Below, in pieces: positions 9,619 to 17,347 of a stretch of 32,341 nucleotides of DNA. The notes under the pieces are model-generated. The model saw only the letters and a list, made by a program, of their open reading frames with translations. It made no database searches and was not told the DNA's origin. The stretch spans positions 1-32,341 of the forward strand of contig NZ_JAFBEG010000022.1 in the NCBI RefSeq assembly GCF_016908635.1, in the 5' to 3' direction. The stretch is from Sporohalobacter salinus. GTDB taxonomy: Bacteria > Bacillota > Halanaerobiia > Halobacteroidales > Acetohalobiaceae. The translations under genes were made by a program, and so were the position numbers. The stretch's first letter is position 1, and the number at the start of each line of letters is the position of its first letter.

Positions 9619-10266
9619 ATGGAGATAATTGTCTTATTGGCAGTATTAGTTGGATTGGGTATTATTGAATTTAGTAATTTAAAAGCTATTTTATTGAGTA
9701 TAGTGGAGTTTGGAAATCAATATTCTGGTTTTCTGTCGCTGCTTACAAGTTTGATTTTAGCTTATGCTACTTGGCGTTACGTTGTAATGGGAAGAAAGAC
9801 TTTAAATTTTATGAAGGAGTCTTTTGAAAAGGAATATGAAGAAGATATAAAATTTATGTTTATCCAAAGACCTAAAAGAGAGATTAAAGAGGAATTTGTG
9901 ACCAATGACCAATTAATAATAGGAAAATTAGACGATAAGGATTTAACTGTAAGTAAAGATGATACTTATTTATATATTAACATTTTTAATTCTGGTCGGA
10001 GATTAATTTCTCATATTCAATTGATTTATCAAGTTAGGATTATTGACCCTTGGGAAGAAACTGTAATGAAAAATAGAGAAATAAAGACAGTAATTCAGGT
10101 GACTGTACAACCGAATGATTATATTTCTTTTCCTTTGGTGAAAATGATGAATCTACCTCAAGTAGAAATAGTGATTGAATCTTTGCGCAGCTTTAATGGA
10201 TTAGGCAAGGAGCAGTTACTTAATTCTCCTCAAAGAAAATTAGAGTATAAAAATAAAAATTTATAA
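9619..10266 (+). CDS. Two-TM membrane protein of unknown function
   Basis: I do not recognise this family. From ATG 9619 it is 215 residues. Two hydrophobic helices (about residues 3-20 and 35-58) are followed by a charged, helical linker and a cytosolic or exported domain of about 130 residues with strand-rich character (YLYINIFNSGRRLISHIQL, and VQPNDYISFPLVKM). GAGGTG lies 11 nt before the ATG. The frame is open to a TTG at 9589, but that has no ribosome binding site. The gene appears monocistronic: its own promoter lies upstream and a convergent terminator begins at its stop codon. Confidence 0.6.
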   Translation: MEIIVLLAVLVGLGIIEFSNLKAILLSIVEFGNQYSGFLSLLTSLILAYATWRYVVMGRKTLNFMKESFEKEYEEDIKFMFIQRPKREIKEEFVTNDQLIIGKLDDKDLTVSKDDTYLYINIFNSGRRLISHIQLIYQVRIIDPWEETVMKNREIKTVIQVTVQPNDYISFPLVKMMNLPQVEIVIESLRSFNGLGKEQLLNSPQRKLEYKNKNL

Positions 10267-10297
10267 GTCCGTAAATAATTTACGGACTTATTTTGTT
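10263..10297. terminator. Bidirectional terminator
   Basis: AAGTCCGTAAA (10265-10275) and TTTACGGACTT (10279-10289) form a perfect 11-bp stem around TAA. T-rich tracts lie on both sides. It serves the + strand membrane gene and the convergent minus-strand ORF, whose stop codon (10280-10282) is inside the stem. Confidence 0.85.
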
Positions 10298-10432
10298 TTT
10301 GTTAATAAGTATATAAAACCCAGCTATGATATCGGCTAAATCATAGTCTTTATTCAATTCTTGAGTAGGATTATTCTTTATTCGTTGGAGTAATTTAATA
10401 GCTTTTTTTAAGTATAATTTTCGGCGCTGCAA
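10280..10432 (-). CDS. Small basic protein, 50 aa, minus strand
   Basis: The only gene-like frame read from the minus strand. It starts with TTG at 10432, 8 nt behind a strong AAAGGAGG (10448-10441), runs 50 codons and stops inside a terminator stem. The predicted product is Lys/Arg-rich in its first half (LQRRKLYLKKAIKLLQRIKN) and has an amphipathic or partly hydrophobic tail (LADIIAGFYILINK). The combination of ribosome binding site, uninterrupted frame and matched terminator argues that it is real. I do not recognise a family; it could be a regulatory or membrane-associated peptide. No promoter stands out. Confidence 0.55.
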   Translation of the reverse strand: MQRRKLYLKKAIKLLQRIKNNPTQELNKDYDLADIIAGFYILINKNKISP

Positions 10433-10574
10433 TTTTAGTTCCTCCTTTACTATCTTTATTTAATTTTTATTGTTCTATAAATAGTTGGAATTAATACATG
10501 TTTTGTGAACTTCATAATAGAAGATTAGTTTTAATTTGCAATTTTCATTTTCTAGGAATAAAAAATTATAAATA

Positions 10575-10603
10575 TTGATTTTTTTGCTGTATCCAATTAT
10601 AAT
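10575..10603 (+). promoter_or_regulatory. folE promoter
   Basis: TTGATT (10575-10580), 17 bp, then TATAAT (10598-10603), a good sigma-A promoter. It leaves a leader of about 60 nt to folE. The rest of the 10433-10574 gap is AT-rich with no further structure seen. Confidence 0.75.
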
Positions 10604-10669
10604 AAAGAAATAAAGAAGTGAAAGATTAAGAAAATTCATTAAGTTATCTTAAAGGTTGGAGGGTAATTA

Positions 10670-11230
10670 ATGGTAGATAAAGATAAGATTAGAGAAGCAG
10701 TAAGTATGATACTAGAAGCTATTGGTGAAGATCCTGAGCGTGGAGGATTATTAGAAACTCCTGATAGAGTAGCAAGAATGTATGAGGAAGTCTTTAGTGG
10801 ATTGGATAAAGATCCAGAAGATGATTTACAGATCTTTTTTAATCAATCACATGAAGAATTAGTTTTAGTTAAGGATATTTCTTTTTATTCAATGTGTGAA
10901 CATCATTTACTTCCTTTTTACGGTAAAGCACATGTGGGTTATATTCCTAAAAATGGTAAAGTTACTGGCTTAAGTAAGTTGGCTAGAGTAGTTGATTCCT
11001 TTGCTAAGCGTCCACAGTTGCAGGAAAGATTGACAAGCCAGGTAGCTGACCTTATAATGGAAAATGTAGAGGCTCGTGGAGTAATTGTAGTTATTGAGGC
11101 CGAACATATGTGTATGACTATGCGTGGTATCAAAAAACCAGGCTCTTTGACTACTACTTCAGCTGTGAGAGGACTTTTGCAGACTAATCAAGCAGCTAGA
11201 GATGAGGCTCTGAAGTTAATTAAAAGTTAA
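10670..11230 (+). CDS. folE: GTP cyclohydrolase I (type IA)
   Basis: FolE opens GTP to 7,8-dihydroneopterin triphosphate, the first committed step toward tetrahydrofolate and also a source of queuosine precursors. The zinc and active-site motif [19 protein letters not shown] supplies Cys76 and His79, and EHMCMTMRG supplies the third zinc ligand Cys148. At 186 residues the length is typical of the bacterial enzyme. An ATG behind GGAGGG is used. Only 37 bp separate its stop from the DUF362 gene, so these are probably co-transcribed. No other folate gene is nearby. Confidence 0.96.
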   Translation: MVDKDKIREAVSMILEAIGEDPERGGLLETPDRVARMYEEVFSGLDKDPEDDLQIFFNQSHEELVLVKDISFYSMCEHHLLPFYGKAHVGYIPKNGKVTGLSKLARVVDSFAKRPQLQERLTSQVADLIMENVEARGVIVVIEAEHMCMTMRGIKKPGSLTTTSAVRGLLQTNQAARDEALKLIKS

Positions 11231-11267
11231 AGAGATGGGAAAAGCTGTTAATGGGGAGGGGTTAGTA

Positions 11268-12377
11268 ATGAGTGAAGTTTATTATACGGATATGAAAGCT
11301 GAAAATAAGGAAAGTAATTTAATTAATAAATTATCAAGGCTTTTTTATAAAGCCGGTTTTGATGAAATGATTGATGAAGATGACTTATTTGGAATTAAAC
11401 TTCATTTTGGAGAAGAAGGAAATACAGCTTTTATTCGCCCAGTTTATATTAGGAGATTAGTAGAAGAAATTAAGAATGCAGCAGGGAAGCCATTTTTAAC
11501 TGATGCTAATACTTTATATGTAGGAACAAGGGCTAATTCTGTAGATCATTTAAATACTGCTATTGCCAATGGCTTTAGTTATTCAACTATTCAGGCTCCA
11601 ATAATTATTGCTGATGGTTTATGGGGAAGAAATGTTTATGAGGTAGAGATTAATCAAAAACATTTTGATAAAGTTAAGATTGGTAGCGAAATTTGTGAAG
11701 CGGATGGTATGTTGAGTGTGGCTCACGTAAAAGGACATGAATTGACTGGTTTTGGTGGAGCAATCAAGAATGTAGGAATGGGACTTGGCAGTAGAGCAGG
11801 AAAACAGCAGATGCATGCAACTGTTACACCAGAAGTGGTGGAAGAAGAGTGTATTGTCTGTGGAAAGTGTAGTGAATGGTGTCCGGAAGATGCTTTTGAA
11901 ATTGATGAAGTAAGTAGGATAGATGAGGAGAAATGTGTCGGTTGTGGTGAATGTATAGTTACTTGTCCTACTGATGCTATCACTTCTCAGATGATTGGAG
12001 ATTCATTGGATGATATACAGGAACGAATGTCCGAATATGCTCTGGGAGTTGTGAAGGGGAAGGAAGATAAAGTAGGATATATTAATTTTGTCATGGATGT
12101 CACCCCACTTTGTGATTGTACAGGCTGGAGTGATAGAAATATAGTTGATGATATCGGAATTCTAGCTTCTAAAGATCCAGTTGCTATTGATCAGGCTTCT
12201 GTCGATTTAATTAATCAACAGGTGGGAAATAAAGAGAGTGCTCTCCAATGTAATCATGAACCTGGTGCAGATAAGTTTAAAGGAATAAATTCTGGTCGAG
12301 ATTGGGAGACTCAATTAATTCATGCTGAAAAGATCGGATTAGGCAATAGAGAGTATGATTTAATTAAGATTGATTAA
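11268..12377 (+). CDS. DUF362 protein with 2x[4Fe-4S] ferredoxin domain
   Basis: The protein (369 residues from ATG 11268) has an N-terminal DUF362 domain, with KLHFGEEGNTAFIRP, PFLTDANTLYVG and HVKGHELTGFGGAIKNVGMG. A bacterial-type ferredoxin insertion at about residues 195-234 has two cysteine clusters, CIVCGKCSEWCP and CVGCGECIVTCP, each able to bind a [4Fe-4S] centre. The DUF362 fold continues to the C-terminus. The family is a widespread cytosolic Fe-S protein of anaerobes with no established reaction; electron transfer is likely. I chose ATG 11268 because GGGGAGGGG precedes it, rather than ATG 11235. It follows folE closely. Confidence 0.88.
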   Translation: MSEVYYTDMKAENKESNLINKLSRLFYKAGFDEMIDEDDLFGIKLHFGEEGNTAFIRPVYIRRLVEEIKNAAGKPFLTDANTLYVGTRANSVDHLNTAIANGFSYSTIQAPIIIADGLWGRNVYEVEINQKHFDKVKIGSEICEADGMLSVAHVKGHELTGFGGAIKNVGMGLGSRAGKQQMHATVTPEVVEEECIVCGKCSEWCPEDAFEIDEVSRIDEEKCVGCGECIVTCPTDAITSQMIGDSLDDIQERMSEYALGVVKGKEDKVGYINFVMDVTPLCDCTGWSDRNIVDDIGILASKDPVAIDQASVDLINQQVGNKESALQCNHEPGADKFKGINSGRDWETQLIHAEKIGLGNREYDLIKID

Positions 12378-12442
12378 ATTGAAATGTAGACAATGAAGTT
12401 TAGATAATGTATAATTGTACATGTTATATAATAATATTTATT

Positions 12443-12476
12443 AAAACAGCAATTTAAATTGCTGTTTTATTTTTTT
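12443..12476 (+). terminator. Terminator after DUF362 gene
   Basis: AAAACAGCAATTT and AAATTGCTGTTTT form a perfect 26-bp palindrome at 12443-12468, followed by ATTTTTTTA. It ends the folE-DUF362 unit. A TATAAT at 12487-12492 just after it is a likely -10 for rimO, though the -35 is not clear. Confidence 0.88.
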
Positions 12477-12521
12477 AGTTAAATGTTATAATAGATATTA
12501 AAGGAGGAGTCAAAGTAATTT

Positions 12522-13850
12522 ATGGTAGATATTGGTTTGATTAATTTAGGTTGTGCTAAGAACCAAGTAGATGCAGAAATTATGTTGGGACTTATTACTG
12601 AAGCTGGTTTTAATTTAGTTGAGGACTATGATCGAGCAGAGGTAATAATTATAAATACTTGTGGGTTTATTGATGATGCTAAAGAAGAGTCTATTGATAC
12701 AATTTTGCAGTCAGCTGAATATAAAGAAAATAACTGTAAAGCTTTAATTGTAACTGGCTGTTTAGCTCAGCGTCATTCAGAAGAATTGAAAACGGAAATT
12801 CCGGAGATAGATGCAGTTTTGGGTACGGGTAACTTTGATGAAATAGTAGAAGTAATTAAAGATGCGTTAGCAGGAGAAAGTAGATTTGAAATTGTTAATC
12901 CAGAATTTGATTATCATAATAATTTGCCTCAAAAAAGAATGGGGAAGGACTATACTGCCTATCTGAAGATAGCTGAAGGATGTAATAACTGTTGTAGTTA
13001 TTGTGTAATTCCTAAGTTAAGAGGGGAATTGCATAGTAGAAAGATTGAAGATATTAAAGCAGAAGTAAATGAGTTAGCTGATAAAGGAGTTAAAGAAGTT
13101 AATATTATAGCTCAGGATATTACTAAGTATGGTATTGATTTATATAGAGAGCCAAAGATAGTTGAATTATTAACTGAGTTAATGAAGATAAAAGGAATTA
13201 AGTGGTTTCGATTACTATATGCTTATCCCATAGATTTTAGTGATGAATTAATTGAAGTGATGGCTAAGCATGAGCGGATATGTAATTATATAGACTTGCC
13301 AATTCAGCATGTTGATGATAAGATTAGAAGTAAGATGGGGCGTCAGGGAAGCAAAAAGGATATTATGTCCTTGGTTCAGAAGTTAAGAGACAGAATTCCA
13401 GAGATAAGTATTAGAACTTCTTTGATTGTCGGTTTTCCTGGAGAAACGGAAGATGAGTTTGAAACTCTTTTAAACTTTGTACAGGAAGCAGAATTTGATC
13501 GCTTGGGTGCTTTTACTTACTCTCGTGAGGAGGGCACTGCTGCAGCTAAGATGTCGAATCAAGTAAAAGAAGAGATTAAAGAAGAACGCTATGAACGAGT
13601 TATGGATTTACAACAGAGAATTTCTTTAGAACGTAATCAAAAATGGATTGATAGAGAAGTTGAAGTTTTGGTAGAAGAGATACAACAGGATGGGGATAAA
13701 AGATTAGTAGTGGGAAGAACTCAGAGGGATGCACCGGAGATAGATGGCTTAGTTTATGTTGAGGATGAGGATGCAGAACCTGGAGAATTTATTAAGACTA
13801 GAATAACAGAGGCTTACGAATATGATTTAATAGGAGAGAGAGTGGAATGA
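12522..13850 (+). CDS. rimO: Ribosomal protein S12 methylthiotransferase
   Basis: RimO is a radical-SAM enzyme that adds a methylthio group to a conserved aspartate of ribosomal protein S12. Domains in order are: an N-terminal UPF0004 domain with cysteines 11, 47 and 80 for the auxiliary cluster (LGCAKNQVD distinguishes RimO from MiaB); a radical-SAM core with the CX3CX2C cluster (Cys154, Cys158, Cys161 in EGCNNCCSYCVIP); and a C-terminal TRAM domain after about residue 370. The length, 442 residues, is normal. AAGGAGGAG lies upstream with rather long spacing (12 nt). Its last four bases ATGA overlap the pgsA start, so rimO and pgsA are coupled. Confidence 0.95.
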   Translation: MVDIGLINLGCAKNQVDAEIMLGLITEAGFNLVEDYDRAEVIIINTCGFIDDAKEESIDTILQSAEYKENNCKALIVTGCLAQRHSEELKTEIPEIDAVLGTGNFDEIVEVIKDALAGESRFEIVNPEFDYHNNLPQKRMGKDYTAYLKIAEGCNNCCSYCVIPKLRGELHSRKIEDIKAEVNELADKGVKEVNIIAQDITKYGIDLYREPKIVELLTELMKIKGIKWFRLLYAYPIDFSDELIEVMAKHERICNYIDLPIQHVDDKIRSKMGRQGSKKDIMSLVQKLRDRIPEISIRTSLIVGFPGETEDEFETLLNFVQEAEFDRLGAFTYSREEGTAAAKMSNQVKEEIKEERYERVMDLQQRISLERNQKWIDREVEVLVEEIQQDGDKRLVVGRTQRDAPEIDGLVYVEDEDAEPGEFIKTRITEAYEYDLIGERVE

Positions 13851-14413
13851 ATCTACCTAATAAATTAACATTATTACGGATTATATTAGTACCTATTTTT
13901 ATGTTCTTTTTATTATTCAACCCTGCAGGTGAAGCTACAGTTTATACTCGTTATCTTGCTGTAGCTGTATTTACTATGGCAGCTATAACTGATGGTTTAG
14001 ATGGCTATATTGCTCGCAAACAGAACTTAGTTACTAGGTTTGGAAAATTTATTGATCCTTTGGCTGATAAATTATTGATTTCTGCTGCTTTAGTAGCTTT
14101 AGTAGATATGGGAGAAATTAGTTCTTGGGCAGCGATTATTATTATCGGACGTGAATTTGCTATTACTGGTCTTAGAGTAGTAGCTGCTTCTGATGGAATA
14201 GTGATTTCTGCCAGTAAGCTAGGTAAGTATAAGACTACTTTACAGATTATTGCTATCATAGCTATCATCATTAATCTTCCATATAGTCTTGCTTTGATTT
14301 GGTTGGCTGTATTGCTGACTATTATTTCTGGACTTGATTATCTCTGGAAGGGTAGAGAAGTAATTATGCCCAATGTTAAGGAGAATAATGATGCTGAAAA
14401 AAAGAATGATTAA
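13847..14413 (+). CDS. pgsA: CDP-diacylglycerol-glycerol-3-phosphate 3-phosphatidyltransferase
   Basis: PgsA makes phosphatidylglycerophosphate, the precursor of phosphatidylglycerol, in the cytoplasmic membrane. The CDP-alcohol phosphotransferase signature DG-x2-AR-x8-G-x3-D-x3-D is complete: DGLDGYIARKQ begins at Asp49, with Gly66, Asp70 and Asp74 following. Five or six hydrophobic segments are spread over 188 residues, normal for the family. The start codon overlaps the rimO stop (ATGA), and the 3' end overlaps pgpA, the next enzyme of the pathway. Confidence 0.95.
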   Translation: MNLPNKLTLLRIILVPIFMFFLLFNPAGEATVYTRYLAVAVFTMAAITDGLDGYIARKQNLVTRFGKFIDPLADKLLISAALVALVDMGEISSWAAIIIIGREFAITGLRVVAASDGIVISASKLGKYKTTLQIIAIIAIIINLPYSLALIWLAVLLTIISGLDYLWKGREVIMPNVKENNDAEKKND

Positions 14414-14834
14414 TCTGTTGGCTACTGGATTTTATACTGGTTTAAGCCCTATAGCCCCAGGAACTGTTGGTACAATAGCAGCTTTGATTTTTGCTCTTGT
14501 CTGGATACAGAAATATACGATAAGTTTTGCTTTTATATTAATTTTTGTATGCGGAGGGACTTTAATTTCTCAGTGGGCAGAAGAGTTATATGGTGTTAAG
14601 GATGCTTCTCAGATAGTAATTGATGAGTGGGCTGGTTTTTTTATAGCCGTCTTTGGTTTAGGTGTAGATAAATTTTTATTAGCTTTTATTCTTTTTCGAA
14701 TCTTTGATATATTTAAGCCCCCACCAATTAGAAACTTACAAAAGTTTCATGGAGGAATAGGAATTATGTTAGATGATATATTAGCTGGTTTAATGGCTAA
14801 TATATTATTACGAGTGGCACTTAACTTTTTTTAA
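14391..14834 (+). CDS. pgpA: Phosphatidylglycerophosphatase A
   Basis: PgpA dephosphorylates phosphatidylglycerophosphate to phosphatidylglycerol, directly after PgsA. The family motifs ATGFYTGLSPIAPGTVGT near the N-terminus, VIDEWAGFFIA in the middle and FRIFDIFKPPPIR are all present, with three to four membrane helices. From ATG 14391 the protein has 147 residues; AAGGAG lies 7 nt upstream. Earlier ATGs at 14373 and 14388 are less well placed. The first 23 bases overlap the end of pgsA, suggesting coupled translation. Confidence 0.93.
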   Translation: MLKKRMINLLATGFYTGLSPIAPGTVGTIAALIFALVWIQKYTISFAFILIFVCGGTLISQWAEELYGVKDASQIVIDEWAGFFIAVFGLGVDKFLLAFILFRIFDIFKPPPIRNLQKFHGGIGIMLDDILAGLMANILLRVALNFF

Positions 14835-14854
14835 CCAAATAGAAAATTATTATT

Positions 14855-14886
14855 GAACTCGGGTAACCGGGTTCTTTTATTTTGTT
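14855..14886 (+). terminator. Terminator after pgpA
   Basis: GAACTCGG (14855-14862) pairs with CCGGGTTC (14867-14874) around GTAA, with one G-U pair, followed by TTTTATTTTG. It ends the rimO-pgsA-pgpA unit. Confidence 0.8.
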
Positions 14887-14971
14887 TAGAGAATTATAAT
14901 GTAGCTAGAATGACAAGTGGATGTTATAAGTTGCCCTACCTTTTCTTCCAGTATTTACATTATCCTAACAG

Positions 14972-15000
14972 TTGTTACCTCGAAGAAGGTGTGTTATAAT
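14972..15000 (+). promoter_or_regulatory. Promoter of the FtsH-like operon
   Basis: TTGTTA (14972-14977), 17 bp, TATAAT (14995-15000). It lies 66 bp upstream of the next start codon. Confidence 0.7.
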
Positions 15001-15066
15001 ATTTATGTCGATATTGACCGAAAAAAGTAACAACCTGTAGTTAGTTAGAAGGGGGAAATAAGATAG

Positions 15067-15624
15067 ATGAAGTTTAAAGGTATTCGATTAGAGTTTGTAG
15101 CAGTTGCCCTGGTTATTTCTTTAGTTGCCTTTTTTGGAGTAAATTATTATATGGAGAATTATCGAACAGAGACTTTATTGAACGAAGACCTTTCATCTTT
15201 TACAGAAGTAGAGAAAATTGAAATAACTAATTTAGATAAAAAGAAAGAGATAAGCATATCTTTAAATCAGGTTGATAATTTACAGAAGTTGTATCAAAAG
15301 ATTAATTCTTTATTAAGCAGTTCATTAGGAAGTGGTAATTACATTATAAAGTTAGAAAATTCAGACAATAAGAAGTTGATGACAGCTTATCAGAAAATCC
15401 ATTTATCAGTTTATGAATCGATTATTACTGGCCGATTTACTGATTTGGGGACTAAACTAAATGAGCTTGAAGATAGATTAGAATTAGAATCAGCAGAAGT
15501 TAGTGTAGATGAAAATAATATTTATTTAAAATTGAGTGATAGTGAAGATGAATTTTATAAAGTAATTAAGCGGAGTTATCCTGCAGAAGAAGTAGCTTTG
15601 CAGGGAGGTGAAGGTAATGGTTAA
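15067..15624 (+). CDS. Membrane-anchored protein partnered with FtsH-like protease
   Basis: I recognise no family. The 185-residue product has one N-terminal membrane helix (about residues 9-27, after the basic MKFKGIR) and then a polar, helix-rich domain of about 155 residues predicted to lie outside the cytoplasm. The signal helix lacks a clear cleavage site, so it is probably an anchor. AAGGGGG precedes the ATG. The last 8 bases overlap the start of the FtsH-like gene and the two share a promoter. Classical FtsH carries its extracytoplasmic domain in the same chain, so this protein might supply a separate periplasmic or substrate-adaptor part. That is an inference from position and topology only. 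Confidence 0.6.
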   Translation: MKFKGIRLEFVAVALVISLVAFFGVNYYMENYRTETLLNEDLSSFTEVEKIEITNLDKKKEISISLNQVDNLQKLYQKINSLLSSSLGSGNYIIKLENSDNKKLMTAYQKIHLSVYESIITGRFTDLGTKLNELEDRLELESAEVSVDENNIYLKLSDSEDEFYKVIKRSYPAEEVALQGGEGNG

Positions 15625-17110
15625 AGAGATAAGTCTAGGTATTGGGATAGCAGTTGTTATCTTTTTAGCTTTTCAAGGTATCAATTTAGTTCCAACTTTA
15701 GTCTTAATAGGAGTTGGATATTTTCTGTTTAATCTTTTTAAGAAGCAAGGATTAGGTTCAAGTAATAACTTTAATACTCATCAGAAAAGTAATAAAGAAG
15801 CTGCTGATGTTACTTTTGAAGATATTGGCGGACAGGAGACGGCTAAAAATGAAATACTGGAAGCACTTGAGTTTGTCCGTGATATAGATGATGTAAAAAG
15901 CTTGGGTATTAGACCATTAAAGGGGATTATGCTCAGCGGCCCTCCGGGAACCGGAAAGACGTTGATGGCTAAAGCAGTTGCTCGTCATATAGACTCGGCC
16001 TTTATTTCAACTTCCGGTAGTGAATTTGTAGAGATGTATGCTGGGGTAGGGGCCAAGAGAGTTAGAGAACTATTTGAAAAAGCGAAGGATTTAGCTCGCA
16101 AAGAAGATAAGACTAATGCTGTAATCTTCATTGATGAGATCGAAATTTTAGGAGGTAAACGAGGACAGAATTCCAGTCATTTAGAGTATGACCAGACTCT
16201 AAATCAGCTATTAGTTGAGCTGGATGGAATGTCGATTGATGATGAGATAAATATTTTAGTTATTGGTGCAACCAATAGAATCGATATTTTAGATAAAGCA
16301 ATTTTACGTCCGGGGCGATTTGATCGAATTGTCAAAGTAGATCTTCCTGATAAAGAAGGAAGACATAATATATTAGAAATTCATACGCAGAATAAACCTT
16401 TAGCTGAAGATGTAGATTTGGAGCAGATAGCTAAGGAAACATTCAGATTTTCCGGTGCTCAACTTGAGAGTTTGGCTAATGAAGCAGCAATTATGGCCAT
16501 GCGGGATGATTCAAAAGAAATTAGGTCTGAGCATTTTAAAGAAGCAATTGATAAAGTAATGATGGGGGAGAAGTTAAATCGTCGGCCGCAAGAAGAAGAA
16601 CTGAAACGAGTAGCTTATCACGAAACCGGTCATGCTTTGGTTGCAGAATTTGTTAAGCCTGGTTCAGTATCTACAATTAATATTACTTCACGCGGAAAGG
16701 CTTTAGGTTATGTGCGTCACAATCCAGAGGATGATCATTACTTACAGACTCTGGATTATATTAGAGGACAGATTGCTGTCTGTATTGCTGGTGCTATTAC
16801 TGAAGAGAAGATCTTAGGTAATCGTAGTACAGGAGCAACAAATGATTTTAAAAAGGCAACGGAGTTAGCTAAGAAAATTATCTTTGGTGGTATGTCTGAA
16901 TTGGGAGTAGTTAGCAAGGAACATCTTACTTCTGATAAGATTCATAAAGAAATTAATAAGATTATTACTGCTGAAGAAAAGAGAGTAAATAAGTGGATAG
17001 ATAGTAATCAGGAGGTAATTTTAGAAGTAGGTGAAATATTATTAGAAGAAGAGAGTATTAGAGGAGAGGAATTTAGAAAAAAATTAAAAATTGAATCAGA
17101 AATTGCTTAG
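15617..17110 (+). CDS. Short FtsH-like AAA+ zinc metalloprotease
   Basis: From ATG 15617 the protein has 497 residues. A short hydrophobic hairpin (about residues 6-42) could cross the membrane twice with almost no loop. The AAA+ domain has Walker A GPPGTGKT (108-115), pore motif FVEMYAGVGA, Walker B VIFIDEIE (169-176) and second-region-of-homology arginines in LRPGRFDR (Arg231, Arg234). The M41 peptidase domain has zinc motif HETGH (335-339) and the third ligand Asp410 in GATND. All catalytic residues are thus present. True FtsH is usually above 600 residues with a periplasmic domain of about 70; that domain is absent here. It overlaps the anchored protein upstream and is probably a specialised FtsH paralogue for membrane protein turnover. 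Confidence 0.85.
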   Translation: MVKEISLGIGIAVVIFLAFQGINLVPTLVLIGVGYFLFNLFKKQGLGSSNNFNTHQKSNKEAADVTFEDIGGQETAKNEILEALEFVRDIDDVKSLGIRPLKGIMLSGPPGTGKTLMAKAVARHIDSAFISTSGSEFVEMYAGVGAKRVRELFEKAKDLARKEDKTNAVIFIDEIEILGGKRGQNSSHLEYDQTLNQLLVELDGMSIDDEINILVIGATNRIDILDKAILRPGRFDRIVKVDLPDKEGRHNILEIHTQNKPLAEDVDLEQIAKETFRFSGAQLESLANEAAIMAMRDDSKEIRSEHFKEAIDKVMMGEKLNRRPQEEELKRVAYHETGHALVAEFVKPGSVSTINITSRGKALGYVRHNPEDDHYLQTLDYIRGQIAVCIAGAITEEKILGNRSTGATNDFKKATELAKKIIFGGMSELGVVSKEHLTSDKIHKEINKIITAEEKRVNKWIDSNQEVILEVGEILLEEESIRGEEFRKKLKIESEIA

Positions 17111-17143
17111 AACAGATGTCAATTGACATCTGTTCTTTTTTTA
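17110..17143 (+). terminator. Terminator after FtsH-like gene
   Basis: GAACAGATGTCAA and TTGACATCTGTTC form a perfect 26-bp palindrome at 17110-17135, followed by TTTTTTT. It begins on the last base of the stop codon. Confidence 0.92.
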
Positions 17144-17198
17144 TTTTAAATTATATTATTTTTATTAATGTTCTTTAATTTAATACATTTTGGAATGA

Positions 17199-17289
17199 TT
17201 GACTATAATTGGATGGATATGTTATACTAGTGTCTGATATTTATTATAGCAGATTGAACTTGCTTTTTTCAGTTTTGATTTGGTATAAT
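17199..17289 (+). promoter_or_regulatory. Tandem promoters of the M16 peptidase operon
   Basis: Two sigma-A-like promoters lie in tandem: TTGACT (17199-17204)-18 bp-TATACT (17223-17228), and TTGCTT (17260-17265)-18 bp-TATAAT (17284-17289). The second is 58 bp before the start codon. The remaining part of the 17144-17347 gap is AT-rich with nothing else recognised. Confidence 0.6.
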
Positions 17290-17347
17290 TGCAACATGTT
17301 AACTAAATCTAGGAAATAGGAAAAAGGAAGGGAAGTGAATTTAGAGT

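Noticed and set aside
11723-11983. Minus-strand open frame opposite the DUF362 gene, and similar frames at 14005-14271, 5136-5393 and 6409-6627
   Set aside because: Each lies inside a clearly assigned + strand gene, has no ribosome binding site and encodes low-complexity Ser/Thr/Ile-rich sequence; they are shadows of the coding strand.
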